Shown here one piece after another: positions 49,118-58,452 of a stretch of DNA of 64,000 bases; the stretch's first letter is position 1; each line of letters starts with the position of its first letter. Under the pieces are notes generated by a model. It was given only the letters and a program-made list of their open reading frames with translations, did not search any database and was not told the DNA's origin. A program made the position numbers and the translations under genes. Origin of the DNA: UBA1189 sp045612925 (GTDB lineage Bacteria > Bacteroidota > Bacteroidia > Bacteroidales > Bacteroidaceae); NCBI GenBank assembly GCA_045612925.1, contig JAZKZX010000054.1, positions 1 through 64,000 of the forward strand. Direction: 5' to 3'.

Positions 49118-51838
49118 ATGAAAAAGTTTTATTATTCACTGTTGGTACTCTTTATGGGTATCACAACTGCTGCCTTTGCACAGCAGGAAGTTGAAGATTG
49201 GGATGGTGCCGAGACTCGAATTTATCTGGAGCCAGGTGATGCATTGACATGCCAGTATGAAGCTACTGAAAATGGGCGCCTATACATCTATGCTGATGAG
49301 CAAGAACAAGGAGTTTCTGTAAGTATTTCGGGCGGATTGTTCCTTGATGGCGTTATGAACGATGAATTCACTTTGCAGGAAGCCGGAAAGTTCGATTACA
49401 CTGGTGTGTACGGATGGATTGATGTGTATCGTGACGACAAGGTACGTTTTACGCTCACTGCAGAGGTTGAAGGTTCTTCGGCAACAGAAACAATGTTCTA
49501 CTTGAAGAGTATGTTCTTCCCCTCTACAGGTGCCAGCTTGAAGGGTAGTAGCAACCTCAATCCTATAGAATTGAGTGCCGATGCAGTGGTATTGCCTACA
49601 TTCCCCATTGCCGAAGGTGATGAAATGATGGAGTGGTTGTTCCCCGATCAGTCGCATGTTACATTCTGTAGCTTTACAGCGCCCTGCAATGGTGAAGCCA
49701 ATATCATTACTAAGGAATACTTGGTATTCTATACAAAGCAGAATTGGTATGGTAATTCTGAACTCACAAGGATAAACTCTAATGGAACAGATGATAATCA
49801 CAAATTTAAGGTTGAAAAGGATGTAACATATATTGTTGGTATCCCTAATAGCCGTCCAGTAGAGGCTACTCTTGAGGTGAGCGAATCTCGCGCAGGTGAG
49901 TCAGTCGAGAATCCCATTGAACTTGCATCACTCCCCGCAACACTTGACCTCGTAGCAGGTGATAACTTCTTTGCATTTGAGGTTGGTGAGGAGAGCACAA
50001 CTACCATCTTGGAAGTTGCTGCAGCAGCAGGTTGGAACGGCTCAATCGAATATTATGAGTATTCTAAGTTTAGCTGGGGAAGTATGGCAGAAAAGTCAAG
50101 CGAACTGGCTACCGACAATAAGGAGAATGGTGCTGCTACTTTTGTGAAGAATTTGGATGCAAACTTCAATAATTTTTCTTCTTGGTTTATTGTCAACTTC
50201 AAGGCTTCGGCAGCTGTTTCTGATGCTGCAACATTGACATTGCGTGAGCCCAAAGCTGGCGAAGCAGCTGGTACGGCTAAGGAAGCAGTTAAGGGTGACA
50301 ACACTATCAGCGGTGCTGCCCGTGACTACTGGTTTGTCTATACAGTAGAAGAAGATGCTGAATATAGCTTTGCTACCTCAAGCAAATCAGAGGAGATAAA
50401 GCATGTATGCTTGTATGATGAAAAATGGGGGTCTTATGAGGAGATTGCTACAGCTCAGAACACATATCGTGTGGCCACTGGTGGTAAGATCTATGTATGT
50501 GTAGCTAAGAATACTTCTGCCGATGGCAAGCTTACTATCACAAGCAATGAGATTGTGGCTGGTGACTACGAGGATAAGGCTGTAGAGTTCGAGTTGGGCG
50601 ATAATATCAAATTTACCTCTCGTGGCAGAAGCTACTATAGCACATTCACTGCTGAAGAGTCTGGTTTTGCCATATTTACCTCTAAGGATTATAGTCTCCA
50701 GTTCCAAACGGTTGATGGAAAGCGTGTGTATCCTACCGAGAAAACTGAAACAGAGGTTGAGGCAGAGGGAGATGCTGCAAATGGTTTGGATACCTACTTC
50801 TATGTAGAGTATACCTATAAAGTAGCTGTAGATGCAGGTCAGAGCTATATCGTAGAGGTGATGGCTGTAGGCGAAGGTGCCAATACGGGCGAGGAGATTA
50901 CCGTTACCACAGCATTGGAGGCTGCCCAGCAAGGTGATTTCTGCGATACAGCCATCGAGCTTGAGTTGGACGAAAAGAAGGATATTGCCTACGAGTTTGA
51001 GAAGATCAAGTGGTTTAAGATTACTGCCGACAAGGATGGATACTACATCGTGAAGGCTAAGTTGGGTAGCTATGGCCGTTCTATGAAGACAAAGGTCGGT
51101 GATTGCGATGCCGTTGCAACTTCAGCAGGTAATGATAACGACTTCCCTAGCCCTTCTTCATCTGGAAATATGAAGGCCAAGGTATATTTGACTGCGGGTG
51201 AGACGGTGTATATCGAAACAAAGACGGGTAGAGAAAGCCTTGATTACCAGACTCAGGAAGATGCGTATGCAAGGGATTATGGTACAGACCTCTATATAAC
51301 CGTTTCATACTCAGAGCCTCGTGCGGGTGAAGATGCTGCTATTGCTATTGAGGCAGATCCCTATACCAGCTATAGCGTGATGTCAAGCAATACACAGAGC
51401 CCTGACTACGATGCTAATTACTTCAACAAGTGGTATACATATACCATCCCCGCGGGTAAGGCAGTGACAATCTCTATTCTCAGTGAGTCAACGAACTACT
51501 TTACTCTCACCTTCAAGAAGGAAGATTTTAGCAATATGAATCAATTTAACGGAGGCTTCGTGCAAACGACAGTTACCAATGCTGAAGGTACTACAGTGGG
51601 TAAGACCTACGAGTTTGCTGCGACTGATGCTGATCGCACATTCTATATCTATGCTCCTGTAGTATCCTATGCTACGGAGGTGTACTGGAAGATTGAAGGC
51701 GAAGACCTGCCTACTGGCGTAGTGGTAGAGGAGGTTGCTCCCGAGGCTACCGTAATCTATGACCTCATGGGCCGCCGTGTAGAGAACCCCACAAAGGGAA
51801 TCTATATCATCAATGGTGTAAAGCGCGTGATCAAGTAA
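49118..51838 (+). CDS. large secreted repeat protein with sorting-type C-terminus
   Basis: A 906-residue exported protein (signal peptide MKKFYYSLLVLFMGITTAAF, cleavage after AQ). It appears built of about six beta-rich repeats of 110-130 residues. Several are introduced by a conserved phrase (SRAGESVENPIELA near 262, PKAGEAAGTAKEAV near 387, GDFCDTAIELELDE near 612, PRAGEDAAIAIEA near 740), each followed by a 'turns into W/Y-F-x-V/I-x-A' strand pattern similar to pre-peptidase-type adhesion domains. No catalytic site is seen. The C-terminus IYDLMGRRVENPTKGIYIIN then GVKRVIK closely matches the tail of the GH20 enzyme. Surface adhesion or binding is inferred. Confidence 0.7.
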   Translation: MKKFYYSLLVLFMGITTAAFAQQEVEDWDGAETRIYLEPGDALTCQYEATENGRLYIYADEQEQGVSVSISGGLFLDGVMNDEFTLQEAGKFDYTGVYGWIDVYRDDKVRFTLTAEVEGSSATETMFYLKSMFFPSTGASLKGSSNLNPIELSADAVVLPTFPIAEGDEMMEWLFPDQSHVTFCSFTAPCNGEANIITKEYLVFYTKQNWYGNSELTRINSNGTDDNHKFKVEKDVTYIVGIPNSRPVEATLEVSESRAGESVENPIELASLPATLDLVAGDNFFAFEVGEESTTTILEVAAAAGWNGSIEYYEYSKFSWGSMAEKSSELATDNKENGAATFVKNLDANFNNFSSWFIVNFKASAAVSDAATLTLREPKAGEAAGTAKEAVKGDNTISGAARDYWFVYTVEEDAEYSFATSSKSEEIKHVCLYDEKWGSYEEIATAQNTYRVATGGKIYVCVAKNTSADGKLTITSNEIVAGDYEDKAVEFELGDNIKFTSRGRSYYSTFTAEESGFAIFTSKDYSLQFQTVDGKRVYPTEKTETEVEAEGDAANGLDTYFYVEYTYKVAVDAGQSYIVEVMAVGEGANTGEEITVTTALEAAQQGDFCDTAIELELDEKKDIAYEFEKIKWFKITADKDGYYIVKAKLGSYGRSMKTKVGDCDAVATSAGNDNDFPSPSSSGNMKAKVYLTAGETVYIETKTGRESLDYQTQEDAYARDYGTDLYITVSYSEPRAGEDAAIAIEADPYTSYSVMSSNTQSPDYDANYFNKWYTYTIPAGKAVTISILSESTNYFTLTFKKEDFSNMNQFNGGFVQTTVTNAEGTTVGKTYEFAATDADRTFYIYAPVVSYATEVYWKIEGEDLPTGVVVEEVAPEATVIYDLMGRRVENPTKGIYIINGVKRVIK

Positions 51839-51862
51839 GATAACAGTTTACTTACCATAAAT

Positions 51863-51906
51863 ACACAAATAAGGGGTGTCCCATTGAGGATACCCCTTAT
51901 TTGTGT
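51863..51906. terminator. bidirectional terminator between the 906-residue protein and the HhH gene
   Basis: A 19-base-pair stem (ACACAAATAAGGGGTGTCC with GGATACCCCTTATTTGTGT, one G-T pair) around a 6-base loop, between convergent genes. Both flanks of the GC core are A/T runs. Confidence 0.85.
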
Positions 51907-51924
51907 AATAATGCTTCTGGCTGC

Positions 51925-52797
51925 CTACTCAAATGACAAGTAGGGAGTGAGGCGGGCGATGTCTCCCTCGGTAAACTCATCCAGGAAGAGCAATTGGCGT
52001 ATGGAGCGGATGTCTCCCTCGCGCTTGCGAAGGTCTATAATCGCTTTTGCTTGATAGAAGGTCAGGTAGGGATGATTGCGGAGTTGGGTAAGCGATACCT
52101 TATTTATATGTAGCTTCTTTACTGTTGGTACGCTGATATGTACCCAGTCGCCCAGATGCTCTGGTAAGTCGTATGCCTCGTGCACTTGTGCAATGCTGTG
52201 ATAGCCGCCCAACTTATGTCGATACTCTACAATGCGTCGAGCACGCACAGGACCTATGCCTGGAATCTTCATGAGTTCGGTAGTGTCTGCCGTGTTGAGG
52301 TCGACAAACTTGCCGGGCTTGTACTTGGCTCGCATATACTCGGCATAGGGATGCTTGTGCTGGACGGTGTCATTATCAGTCTTGACTCTCGGATAGTCGG
52401 TCGTAGAGATTTCGATATAGGGCCTTACGCGAGCATATACTGTGTCGTGCAGCCCATAGATGCGTGCCAAGTCCTCGGGCTTGCGGAATATACCCCCTGC
52501 CTTGCGGTAGCGGAGGATATTTCTCGCTACATAAGAGGGAAGGCCTACAGAGATCAGTTCCAAAGAGTCAGCGGTGTTGGGATCAAAAGCGTGAGGAGTG
52601 ATGGGGACTCTCGCCTTATTATCGGGCATGTCGATTAATGATTGTAGCAAAGAGTCTGGAGTGTGAGCTTCGTAGGGCTTATGCTGTTGCCACATGGGTT
52701 TACTGCATAGCAAGAGTAGGGTGATGACTAATAATACCGATAGCAGAAGTATTCCTCGCCGGTCTTGTCGAGAGAAGATGAACCAATCGCGCCACAT
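51925..52797 (-). CDS. ComEA-like membrane-anchored helix-hairpin-helix protein
   Basis: A 290-residue protein with an N-terminal membrane anchor (about 15-33, GILLLSVLLVITLLLLC) and three HhH DNA-binding modules: FDPNTADSLELISVGLPSYV (about 72-91), VDLNTADTTELMKIPGIGPV (about 164-183) and INKVSLTQLRNHPYLTFYQA near 230-249. The layout is that of Bacteroidetes ComEA-like proteins that hold DNA in the periplasm during uptake. It fits with dprA in this window; a competence role is inferred. Confidence 0.85.
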   Translation of the reverse strand: MWRDWFIFSRQDRRGILLLSVLLVITLLLLCSKPMWQQHKPYEAHTPDSLLQSLIDMPDNKARVPITPHAFDPNTADSLELISVGLPSYVARNILRYRKAGGIFRKPEDLARIYGLHDTVYARVRPYIEISTTDYPRVKTDNDTVQHKHPYAEYMRAKYKPGKFVDLNTADTTELMKIPGIGPVRARRIVEYRHKLGGYHSIAQVHEAYDLPEHLGDWVHISVPTVKKLHINKVSLTQLRNHPYLTFYQAKAIIDLRKREGDIRSIRQLLFLDEFTEGDIARLTPYLSFE

Positions 52798-52900
52798 AGG
52801 AGTTAAAGAATTGTGAGCCTGTAGCCTTGTCTCACAAAAGCAACTTCGGTAAGCAAGGACTAAAAACTCTGTTTTTGCGGCAAATGTAGCCGATTATTTG

Positions 52901-52908
52901 TACTTTTG
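52901..52908 (+). promoter_or_regulatory. -7 element (TACTTTTG) of the VanZ-like gene
   Basis: A perfect consensus, 24 bases before ATG 52933. A frame opening at 52906 lies inside this element and is therefore not the start. Confidence 0.6.
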
Positions 52909-52932
52909 CAACGAATTTATCCGGTGAATGCT

Positions 52933-53310
52933 ATGAACTATCTAAAGAAATACCCGTTGTCAATCCTGATCATAGGTGTAATCCTGTTTCTCTCGTTCTT
53001 TAATCCGCCCGAGACACCGCTCAATGAGGTCACCAATATTGACAAGATACTGCACTTTACGATGTACTTTGGCTTTTGTGTAGTACTGTGGTTTGAGTAC
53101 TTTCGTAGCCATAAGCATGCTGAAGCCAAGCGACTCGTCCCTTGGGCGATCATTGCTCCCATTGTGTTTAGCGGACTTATTGAGATTGGTCAGCAGACGC
53201 TTACCCCGACTCGTGCTGCCGACTGGTGGGACTTTCTCTCCAATACCCTCGGGTGCCTTGCAGCAGCCCTCTTCAGCCAAACAATCACACGCCGCATTCT
53301 GAAGCGATGA
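52933..53310 (+). CDS. VanZ-like family membrane protein
   Basis: A 125-residue integral membrane protein with four hydrophobic segments and the VanZ-like pattern NIDKILHFTMYFGFC (His in the second helix), IAPIVFSGLIEIGQ and ADWWDFLSNTLGCLAA. The start at 52933 (MNYLKKYPLSILIIG) is set by the promoter. The biochemical role of the family is not established; VanZ itself gives low-level teicoplanin resistance. It is followed 84 bases later by purT, which has a separate promoter. Confidence 0.85.
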   Translation: MNYLKKYPLSILIIGVILFLSFFNPPETPLNEVTNIDKILHFTMYFGFCVVLWFEYFRSHKHAEAKRLVPWAIIAPIVFSGLIEIGQQTLTPTRAADWWDFLSNTLGCLAAALFSQTITRRILKR

Positions 53311-53341
53311 GTCGGGCTGAATAAAATATATTGGTCTTCCC

Positions 53342-53372
53342 TTCGCATAATCGAAATTTTGCATTATCTTCG
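53342..53372 (+). promoter_or_regulatory. purT promoter (TTCG-N19-TATCTTCG)
   Basis: TTCG at 53342-53345 and TATCTTCG at 53365-53372, each one base off consensus, with the ideal spacing. It supports ATG 53395 over a frame opening at 53359. Confidence 0.45.
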
Positions 53373-53394
53373 CAGTCATAAATATTTATATGTC

Positions 53395-54564
53395 ATGACC
53401 AAGAAGATTTTGTTGCTCGGTTCGGGCGAGTTGGGAAAGGAGTTTGTTATCGCTGCACAGCGATTGGGACAATATGTAGTCGCATGTGATTCTTACGAGA
53501 ATGCTCCAGCTATGCAGGTTGCTGATGAATATGAGGTATTCAGCATGCTTGATGGAGATGCACTGGAGGCTGTAGTGGCCAAGCACCGTCCTGACATCAT
53601 CGTTCCCGAGATTGAGGCTATCCGTACAGAGCGTCTCTATGGATTTGAAGAGCAAGGTATACAGGTGGTTCCTAGTGCCAAAGCTGTTAACTATACCATG
53701 AACCGTAAGGCGATACGCGACCTCGCTGCCAAAGATTTGGGTTTAAAGACAGCAAAATATTTTTACGCAAAATCATTGGGCGAATTGCGCGAAGCGGCAG
53801 ATAAGATCGGCTTCCCCTGTGTGGTAAAACCGCTGATGTCATCATCTGGTAAGGGACAATCGCTCGTGAAGAGTGCCGACGAACTGGAGCAAGCATGGAT
53901 CTATGGTTGCGAAGGTAGCCGTGGCGATATCAAGGAACTGATTATTGAGGAATTTATCCGTTTCGATAGCGAAATAACCTTGCTTACTGTGACACAACAA
54001 AATGGTCCTACTCGTTTCTGTGCTCCTATTGGACATGTACAAAAGGGTGGTGATTATCGCGAGAGTTTCCAACCTGCACCTATCCGTCCCGACCACTTGG
54101 CCGAGGCTCAGGAGATGGCAGCAAAGGTTACTGAAGCGCTTACTGGTGCCGGTATCTGGGGAGTAGAGTTCTTCCTCAGCAATGAGAACGGCGTGTACTT
54201 CTCCGAACTCTCGCCTCGTCCACACGATACTGGTATGGTTACTCTCGCTGGCACACAGTGCCTCAATGAGTTTGAACTTCATGCTCGCGCTGTGCTCGGA
54301 TTGCCTATCCCCGAGATTGAGCAATATCGTATGGGAGCCAGCGCGGTGATACTTTCTCCCATTGCTTCAAAAGAGCAACCCCGCTACCGCGGAATGGAGG
54401 AGGCTGTAGTGGAGCCTGATACTGATATCCGCATTTTCGGTAAACCCTATACAAAGGTAAACCGCCGCATGGGTGTAGTCGTATGTAACGCTCCCAATGG
54501 TAGCGACATGGATGCCTTGCGCGATAAGTGCAAAGCTGCTGCAGCGAAAGTAGAGGTATATTAA
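53395..54564 (+). CDS. purT: formate-dependent phosphoribosylglycinamide formyltransferase
   Basis: A 389-residue ATP-grasp enzyme that formylates GAR using formate and ATP in purine synthesis. The start MTKKILLLGSGELGKEF matches the family's N-terminal nucleotide-binding loop. It has ATP-grasp lid and Mg sites (FPCVVKPLMSSSGKGQSLV; GVEFFLSNENGVYFSELSPR; PHDTGMVTL). The length is normal. It is first in a likely purT-pyrE-SRPBCC transcript (37 and 6 base gaps). Confidence 0.96.
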   Translation: MTKKILLLGSGELGKEFVIAAQRLGQYVVACDSYENAPAMQVADEYEVFSMLDGDALEAVVAKHRPDIIVPEIEAIRTERLYGFEEQGIQVVPSAKAVNYTMNRKAIRDLAAKDLGLKTAKYFYAKSLGELREAADKIGFPCVVKPLMSSSGKGQSLVKSADELEQAWIYGCEGSRGDIKELIIEEFIRFDSEITLLTVTQQNGPTRFCAPIGHVQKGGDYRESFQPAPIRPDHLAEAQEMAAKVTEALTGAGIWGVEFFLSNENGVYFSELSPRPHDTGMVTLAGTQCLNEFELHARAVLGLPIPEIEQYRMGASAVILSPIASKEQPRYRGMEEAVVEPDTDIRIFGKPYTKVNRRMGVVVCNAPNGSDMDALRDKCKAAAAKVEVY

Positions 54565-54601
54565 AAAGAAATTAATCATTGTTTATTTAGAATATAACAT
54601 T

Positions 54602-55234
54602 ATGAGCACTCTTGAGAAAATTTATGCAGAGAAACTGCTGAGAATCAAAGCTATTAAGTTGCAACCCTCTAACCCCTTCACTTGGGCGTCTGGTTGGAAG
54701 TCTCCGTTCTATTGCGATAATCGTAAGACCCTTTCTTACACTGATTTGCGCAACTTCATTAAGATCGAGTTCGCTCGCGTCGTACAGGAGCGTTTCGGCC
54801 AGGTTGATGCTATTGCTGGTGTAGCTACAGGTGCCATTGCTATGGGCGCCCTCGTTGCTGACCTTCTCAACCTTCCCTTCGTATATGTGCGCTCGGCTCC
54901 CAAGGATCATGGTTTGGAAAACCTCATCGAGGGTGACCTTCGTCCTGGCATGAAGGTAGTTGTCGTAGAAGACCTTATCTCTACTGGTGGTAGCAGCCTC
55001 AAGGCTGTACAGGCTATCCGCAACAATGGCTGCGAAGTTATCGGTATGGTAGCATCTTACACCTATGGATTCGATGTTGCCGAGAAGGCATTCAAGGAGG
55101 CCGATGTAGAGTTGATTACATTGACCAACTACGAGGCAGTACTCGAGGTTGCACAAGAGACTGGATACATCACAGAGGATGAACTTCCCTTGCTCAATGA
55201 GTGGCGTCGTGACCCCTCTCATTGGAATGTATAA
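54602..55234 (+). CDS. pyrE: orotate phosphoribosyltransferase
   Basis: A 210-residue type I phosphoribosyltransferase making OMP from orotate and PRPP in pyrimidine synthesis. The PRPP loop VVVVEDLISTGGSS spans about 119-132. The N-terminal hood has FTWASGWKSPFYCDNRK and the catalytic Lys region is SAPKDHG. It lies 6 bases before the SRPBCC gene, an arrangement common in Bacteroidales. Confidence 0.97.
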   Translation: MSTLEKIYAEKLLRIKAIKLQPSNPFTWASGWKSPFYCDNRKTLSYTDLRNFIKIEFARVVQERFGQVDAIAGVATGAIAMGALVADLLNLPFVYVRSAPKDHGLENLIEGDLRPGMKVVVVEDLISTGGSSLKAVQAIRNNGCEVIGMVASYTYGFDVAEKAFKEADVELITLTNYEAVLEVAQETGYITEDELPLLNEWRRDPSHWNV

Positions 55235-55240
55235 ATCGGC

Positions 55241-55651
55241 ATGAATCAGTTCGAAAGTAAGGTTGTAGCTATCCCCTATAGTCAGCAACGCGTATATGAC
55301 ATGTTGTCTGACCTGTCTCATCTTGAGGCGGTAAAGGATCGTATACCCCAAGATAAGGTAAAGGAACTGAAGTTTGATAGTGACACCGTAAGTATCAATG
55401 TAGCGCCTGTAGGTGATATCGCTTTCAAGATTATCGAGCGCGAGGAGCCTAAATGTATCAAGTTGGAGGCTACCACATCGCCTATTCCTCTTACTATTTG
55501 GGTGCAGATGCTCCCTACAGCTGAGGAGGCGAGTAAGATGAGGCTTACCCTGCGCACTGAGCTTAATCCTTTCATCAAGGGAATGGTGCAAAAACCTTTG
55601 CAAGAAGGACTCGAGAAGATGGCAGAGATGCTGGCTTCGATAAGATATTGA
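55241..55651 (+). CDS. SRPBCC (START-like) family protein
   Basis: A 136-residue helix-grip protein with VVAIPYSQQRVYDMLSDLSH at the start, a central strand pair (VSINVAPVGDIAFKIIEREE) and a long C-terminal helix (GMVQKPLQEGLEKMAEMLA). The fold binds hydrophobic ligands in a deep pocket; the ligand is unknown. Tight linkage to pyrE suggests co-transcription, but not necessarily a role in pyrimidine synthesis. Its transcript ends at the terminator 55677-55704. Confidence 0.85.
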   Translation: MNQFESKVVAIPYSQQRVYDMLSDLSHLEAVKDRIPQDKVKELKFDSDTVSINVAPVGDIAFKIIEREEPKCIKLEATTSPIPLTIWVQMLPTAEEASKMRLTLRTELNPFIKGMVQKPLQEGLEKMAEMLASIRY

Positions 55652-55676
55652 TTCCCGATTGCATAGACCATAAAAT

Positions 55677-55704
55677 AAGTGGCAGCATACGTATGCTGCC
55701 ACTT
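55677..55704. terminator. bidirectional terminator between the SRPBCC gene and mutS
   Basis: AAGTGGCAGCATAC meets its perfect complement GTATGCTGCCACTT, a 28-base palindrome followed by TTTATTT on the plus strand and TATTTTA on the minus strand. Confidence 0.9.
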
Positions 55705-55720
55705 TTATTTCTGTCAGGCT

Positions 55721-58333
55721 TTATTTACCACGAACAATCTTTTTTATCTCATTAAGTTTATTGAGAGCTTCGAGAGGTGTGAGGTTGTTGACATCGATAC
55801 CCAATATCTCGTCTCTTACCTGGCAAAGGACAGGGTCGTCAAGTTGGAAGATGCTCATCTGTATTCCTTCTCGGCTATCTGCAATAGAATCAGTCGGCTT
55901 GCTTATGCCTTCGGCAGCGGCATTGCTCTCCATTTGCTGTAAGATCTTTTCAGCACGCTTGACGATGCTCTTAGGCATACCAGCCATGTCAGCTACATGA
56001 ATACCGAAGGAGTGATTTGATCCGCCAGGTTGGAGTTTGCGCACGAATACGACCTTCTTATTGACCTCGCGCACTGCGACATTAAAGTTCTTGATGCGTG
56101 AGAATGACTTCTCCATTTCGTTTAGTTCGTGGTAGTGTGTAGCAAAGAGGGTGCGTGCATGTCCACGACTATTCTCGTGGATATATTCTACAATAGCCCA
56201 TGCGATAGAGATGCCATCGTATGTAGAGGTGCCTCGGCCCAACTCGTCGAAGAGAACAAGGCTGCGCGGGCTGATATTATTAAGTATATCCGACGCTTCA
56301 GTCATCTCTACCATAAAGGTAGACTCGCCTACGGAGATGTTGTCACTGGCTCCCACTCGAGTGAATATCTTGTCTACTAAGCCCACATGAGCTGTTTCGG
56401 CAGGCACGAAGCTACCGATTTGTGCCATTAGAGTGATAAGGGCGGTTTGACGCAGGAGCGCTGATTTACCCGCCATATTGGGACCCGTGATGATGAGTAT
56501 CTGTTGGCTGTCGGTGTCGAGTAGCACATCGTTGGCAATGTAACTCTCACCTACGGGGAGTTGCTGTTCAATGACGGGATGGCGACCTTGACGGATGTCG
56601 AGCGTGGTGCTATCATCTACTACAGGGCGCACATAGCGGTTGATAGCAGCTGTTGCGGCAAAAGAGAGTAGACAGTCAAGGCGTGCTATCTGGTTGGCAT
56701 TGATTTGTATGGCGGGAATATATTCGTTGAGGGCGTATACGAGGTCGTTGTATATGCGAGTCTCGAGTGCCGAAATCTTATCCTCGGCGCCAAGTATCTT
56801 CTCTTCGTATTCCTTGAGCTCTTGGGTGATGTAGCGCTCGGCATTGACCAATGTCTGTTTGCGTATCCAAGTCTCGGGTACTTTATCTTTGTGTGTATTG
56901 CGCACCTCGATATAGTAGCCAAAGACATTATTATAAGCAATCTTTAGGCTTGGTATCTCGGTTGTCTCGCTCTCTCGTTGCTGCATTTGTAGCAGATAAT
57001 CTTTGCCTGAGTATGCAATGCGACGCAGTTGGTCAAGCTCTTCGTTTACTCCATCGGCAATGACACCTCCCTTAGCTACGAGTAGGGGAGGATCATTCTT
57101 TATTTCATGAGCAATGCGGTCTCGTATGGTGCGGCATACACTCAATTGCTCGCCTATGCGGCGTATGCTCTCATTGTCTGATGCTTCGCAAGCTGCTTTT
57201 ACTGGCTCTATCGCATTGAGGGCGATTTTCAGCTGCACTACTTCGCGAGGTGATACGCGCCCTGCGGCAACGCGAGAGATGATACGCTCAAGATCGCCTA
57301 TCTGATGTAGCGCATCGTCAAGCAGTTCGCGAAAGTCGGGATGGCGGAAGAAATACTCTACAATATCCAAGCGTTCATTAATGGCGCGTACCTCTTTGAG
57401 GGGGAACACTACCCAGCGTTTCAAGAGACGGGCGCCCATAGGACTTATGGTCTTGTCAATGACATCGAGTAATGACTTGCCTCCATCGTTCATTGGGTGC
57501 ACAAGTTCGAGGCTGCGCACGGTATAGCGGTCGAGACGTACATAGCGCTCCTCTTCGATGCGTGAGAGTGTAGTGATATGTTTGATCTGCGTATGCAATG
57601 TTACGTCCAAGTAGTGAAGCACGGCGCCTGACGCCACAATACCATTGCGAAGATGGTCAATGCCGAATCCTTTGAGGTTTTTTACTTGGAAATGCTTGAC
57701 GAGTTTCTCCCGGGCGAAAGACTCTGTAAATGCCCAATCGTCAAGTTCGAAAGTGCAATATTTGCTGCCAAAGTTCCCTTCAAACTGACTGCGCATTCCA
57801 TGTTGGAAGAGCACCTCTTTAGGTGCAAAGTTGACGAGCAACTTATCGATATAGTCGAATGGCCCTTCGGCAGTGAGAAATTCTCCTGTAGAGATATCAA
57901 GGAATGAGACACCACAAGCACCCTTGCCGAAGTGTACGGCTGCGAGAAAGTTATTCTCTTTGTAATTGAGTACATTCTCATTGATCGATACACCAGGAGT
58001 CACCAGTTCAGTGATACCGCGCTTGACGAGTTTTTTCGTCATCTTGGGGTCTTCCAACTGGTCGCAGATGGCTACTCTACGCCCAGCACGTACCAATTTA
58101 GGGAGATAAGTATCAAGGGCATGAAAGGGGAATCCTGCCATCTCAAGGTGTTTGTCCTTTCCATTGGCACGTTTAGTAAGCGTAATACCTAATATATCAC
58201 TGGCTACAATGGCATCGGTAGAGTATGTTTCGTAGAAGTCTCCACATCGAAACAACAAAATGGCATCGGGGTGCTTACCCTTAAGTTCCATGAACTGCTT
58301 CATCATTGGGGTCATCACTATATCTTCTGCCAT
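55721..58333 (-). CDS. mutS: DNA mismatch repair protein MutS
   Basis: An 870-residue mismatch-recognition ATPase. The mismatch-reading loop is FRCGDFYE (about 28-35; the usual FxxGxFYE with Cys at one position). Connector, lever and clamp domains follow, then the ABC-type ATPase: Walker A TGPNMAGKSALLRQ, FTRVGASDNISVGESTFMVE, Walker B VLFDELGRGTSTYDG and ATHYHELNEM. The C-terminal tail (VNNLTPLEALNKLNEIKKIV) is the usual dimerisation helix. It is transcribed from a promoter at 58368-58375. Confidence 0.98.
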   Translation of the reverse strand: MAEDIVMTPMMKQFMELKGKHPDAILLFRCGDFYETYSTDAIVASDILGITLTKRANGKDKHLEMAGFPFHALDTYLPKLVRAGRRVAICDQLEDPKMTKKLVKRGITELVTPGVSINENVLNYKENNFLAAVHFGKGACGVSFLDISTGEFLTAEGPFDYIDKLLVNFAPKEVLFQHGMRSQFEGNFGSKYCTFELDDWAFTESFAREKLVKHFQVKNLKGFGIDHLRNGIVASGAVLHYLDVTLHTQIKHITTLSRIEEERYVRLDRYTVRSLELVHPMNDGGKSLLDVIDKTISPMGARLLKRWVVFPLKEVRAINERLDIVEYFFRHPDFRELLDDALHQIGDLERIISRVAAGRVSPREVVQLKIALNAIEPVKAACEASDNESIRRIGEQLSVCRTIRDRIAHEIKNDPPLLVAKGGVIADGVNEELDQLRRIAYSGKDYLLQMQQRESETTEIPSLKIAYNNVFGYYIEVRNTHKDKVPETWIRKQTLVNAERYITQELKEYEEKILGAEDKISALETRIYNDLVYALNEYIPAIQINANQIARLDCLLSFAATAAINRYVRPVVDDSTTLDIRQGRHPVIEQQLPVGESYIANDVLLDTDSQQILIITGPNMAGKSALLRQTALITLMAQIGSFVPAETAHVGLVDKIFTRVGASDNISVGESTFMVEMTEASDILNNISPRSLVLFDELGRGTSTYDGISIAWAIVEYIHENSRGHARTLFATHYHELNEMEKSFSRIKNFNVAVREVNKKVVFVRKLQPGGSNHSFGIHVADMAGMPKSIVKRAEKILQQMESNAAAEGISKPTDSIADSREGIQMSIFQLDDPVLCQVRDEILGIDVNNLTPLEALNKLNEIKKIVRGK

Positions 58334-58367
58334 ATACTTGTCTTTTTATTGTGTTAAATATTCAGAG

Positions 58368-58375
58368 CAAAGGTA
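58368..58375 (-). promoter_or_regulatory. -7 element (TACCTTTG) of mutS
   Basis: A perfect consensus on the minus strand, with TTTG 20 bases upstream (58396-58399), partly overlapping the terminator of the preceding gene. Confidence 0.65.
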
Positions 58376-58396
58376 CAAATAAACAAGCAGATGACC

Positions 58397-58436
58397 AAAA
58401 TAAAAGGGGGCACATGCTTGCGCCCCCTTTTATTTT
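58397..58436 (-). terminator. intrinsic terminator of the M60 peptidase gene
   Basis: AAAATAAAAGGGGGC pairs with GCCCCCTTTTATTTT around a 10-base loop, 16 bases past the stop. Confidence 0.9.
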
Positions 58437-58452
58437 GATCATTGTAATCAGA

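Noticed and set aside
54587..55702. Minus-strand 371-codon frame across pyrE and the SRPBCC gene
   Set aside because: It crosses two good plus-strand genes and the terminator at 55677-55704; no signal or domain supports it.
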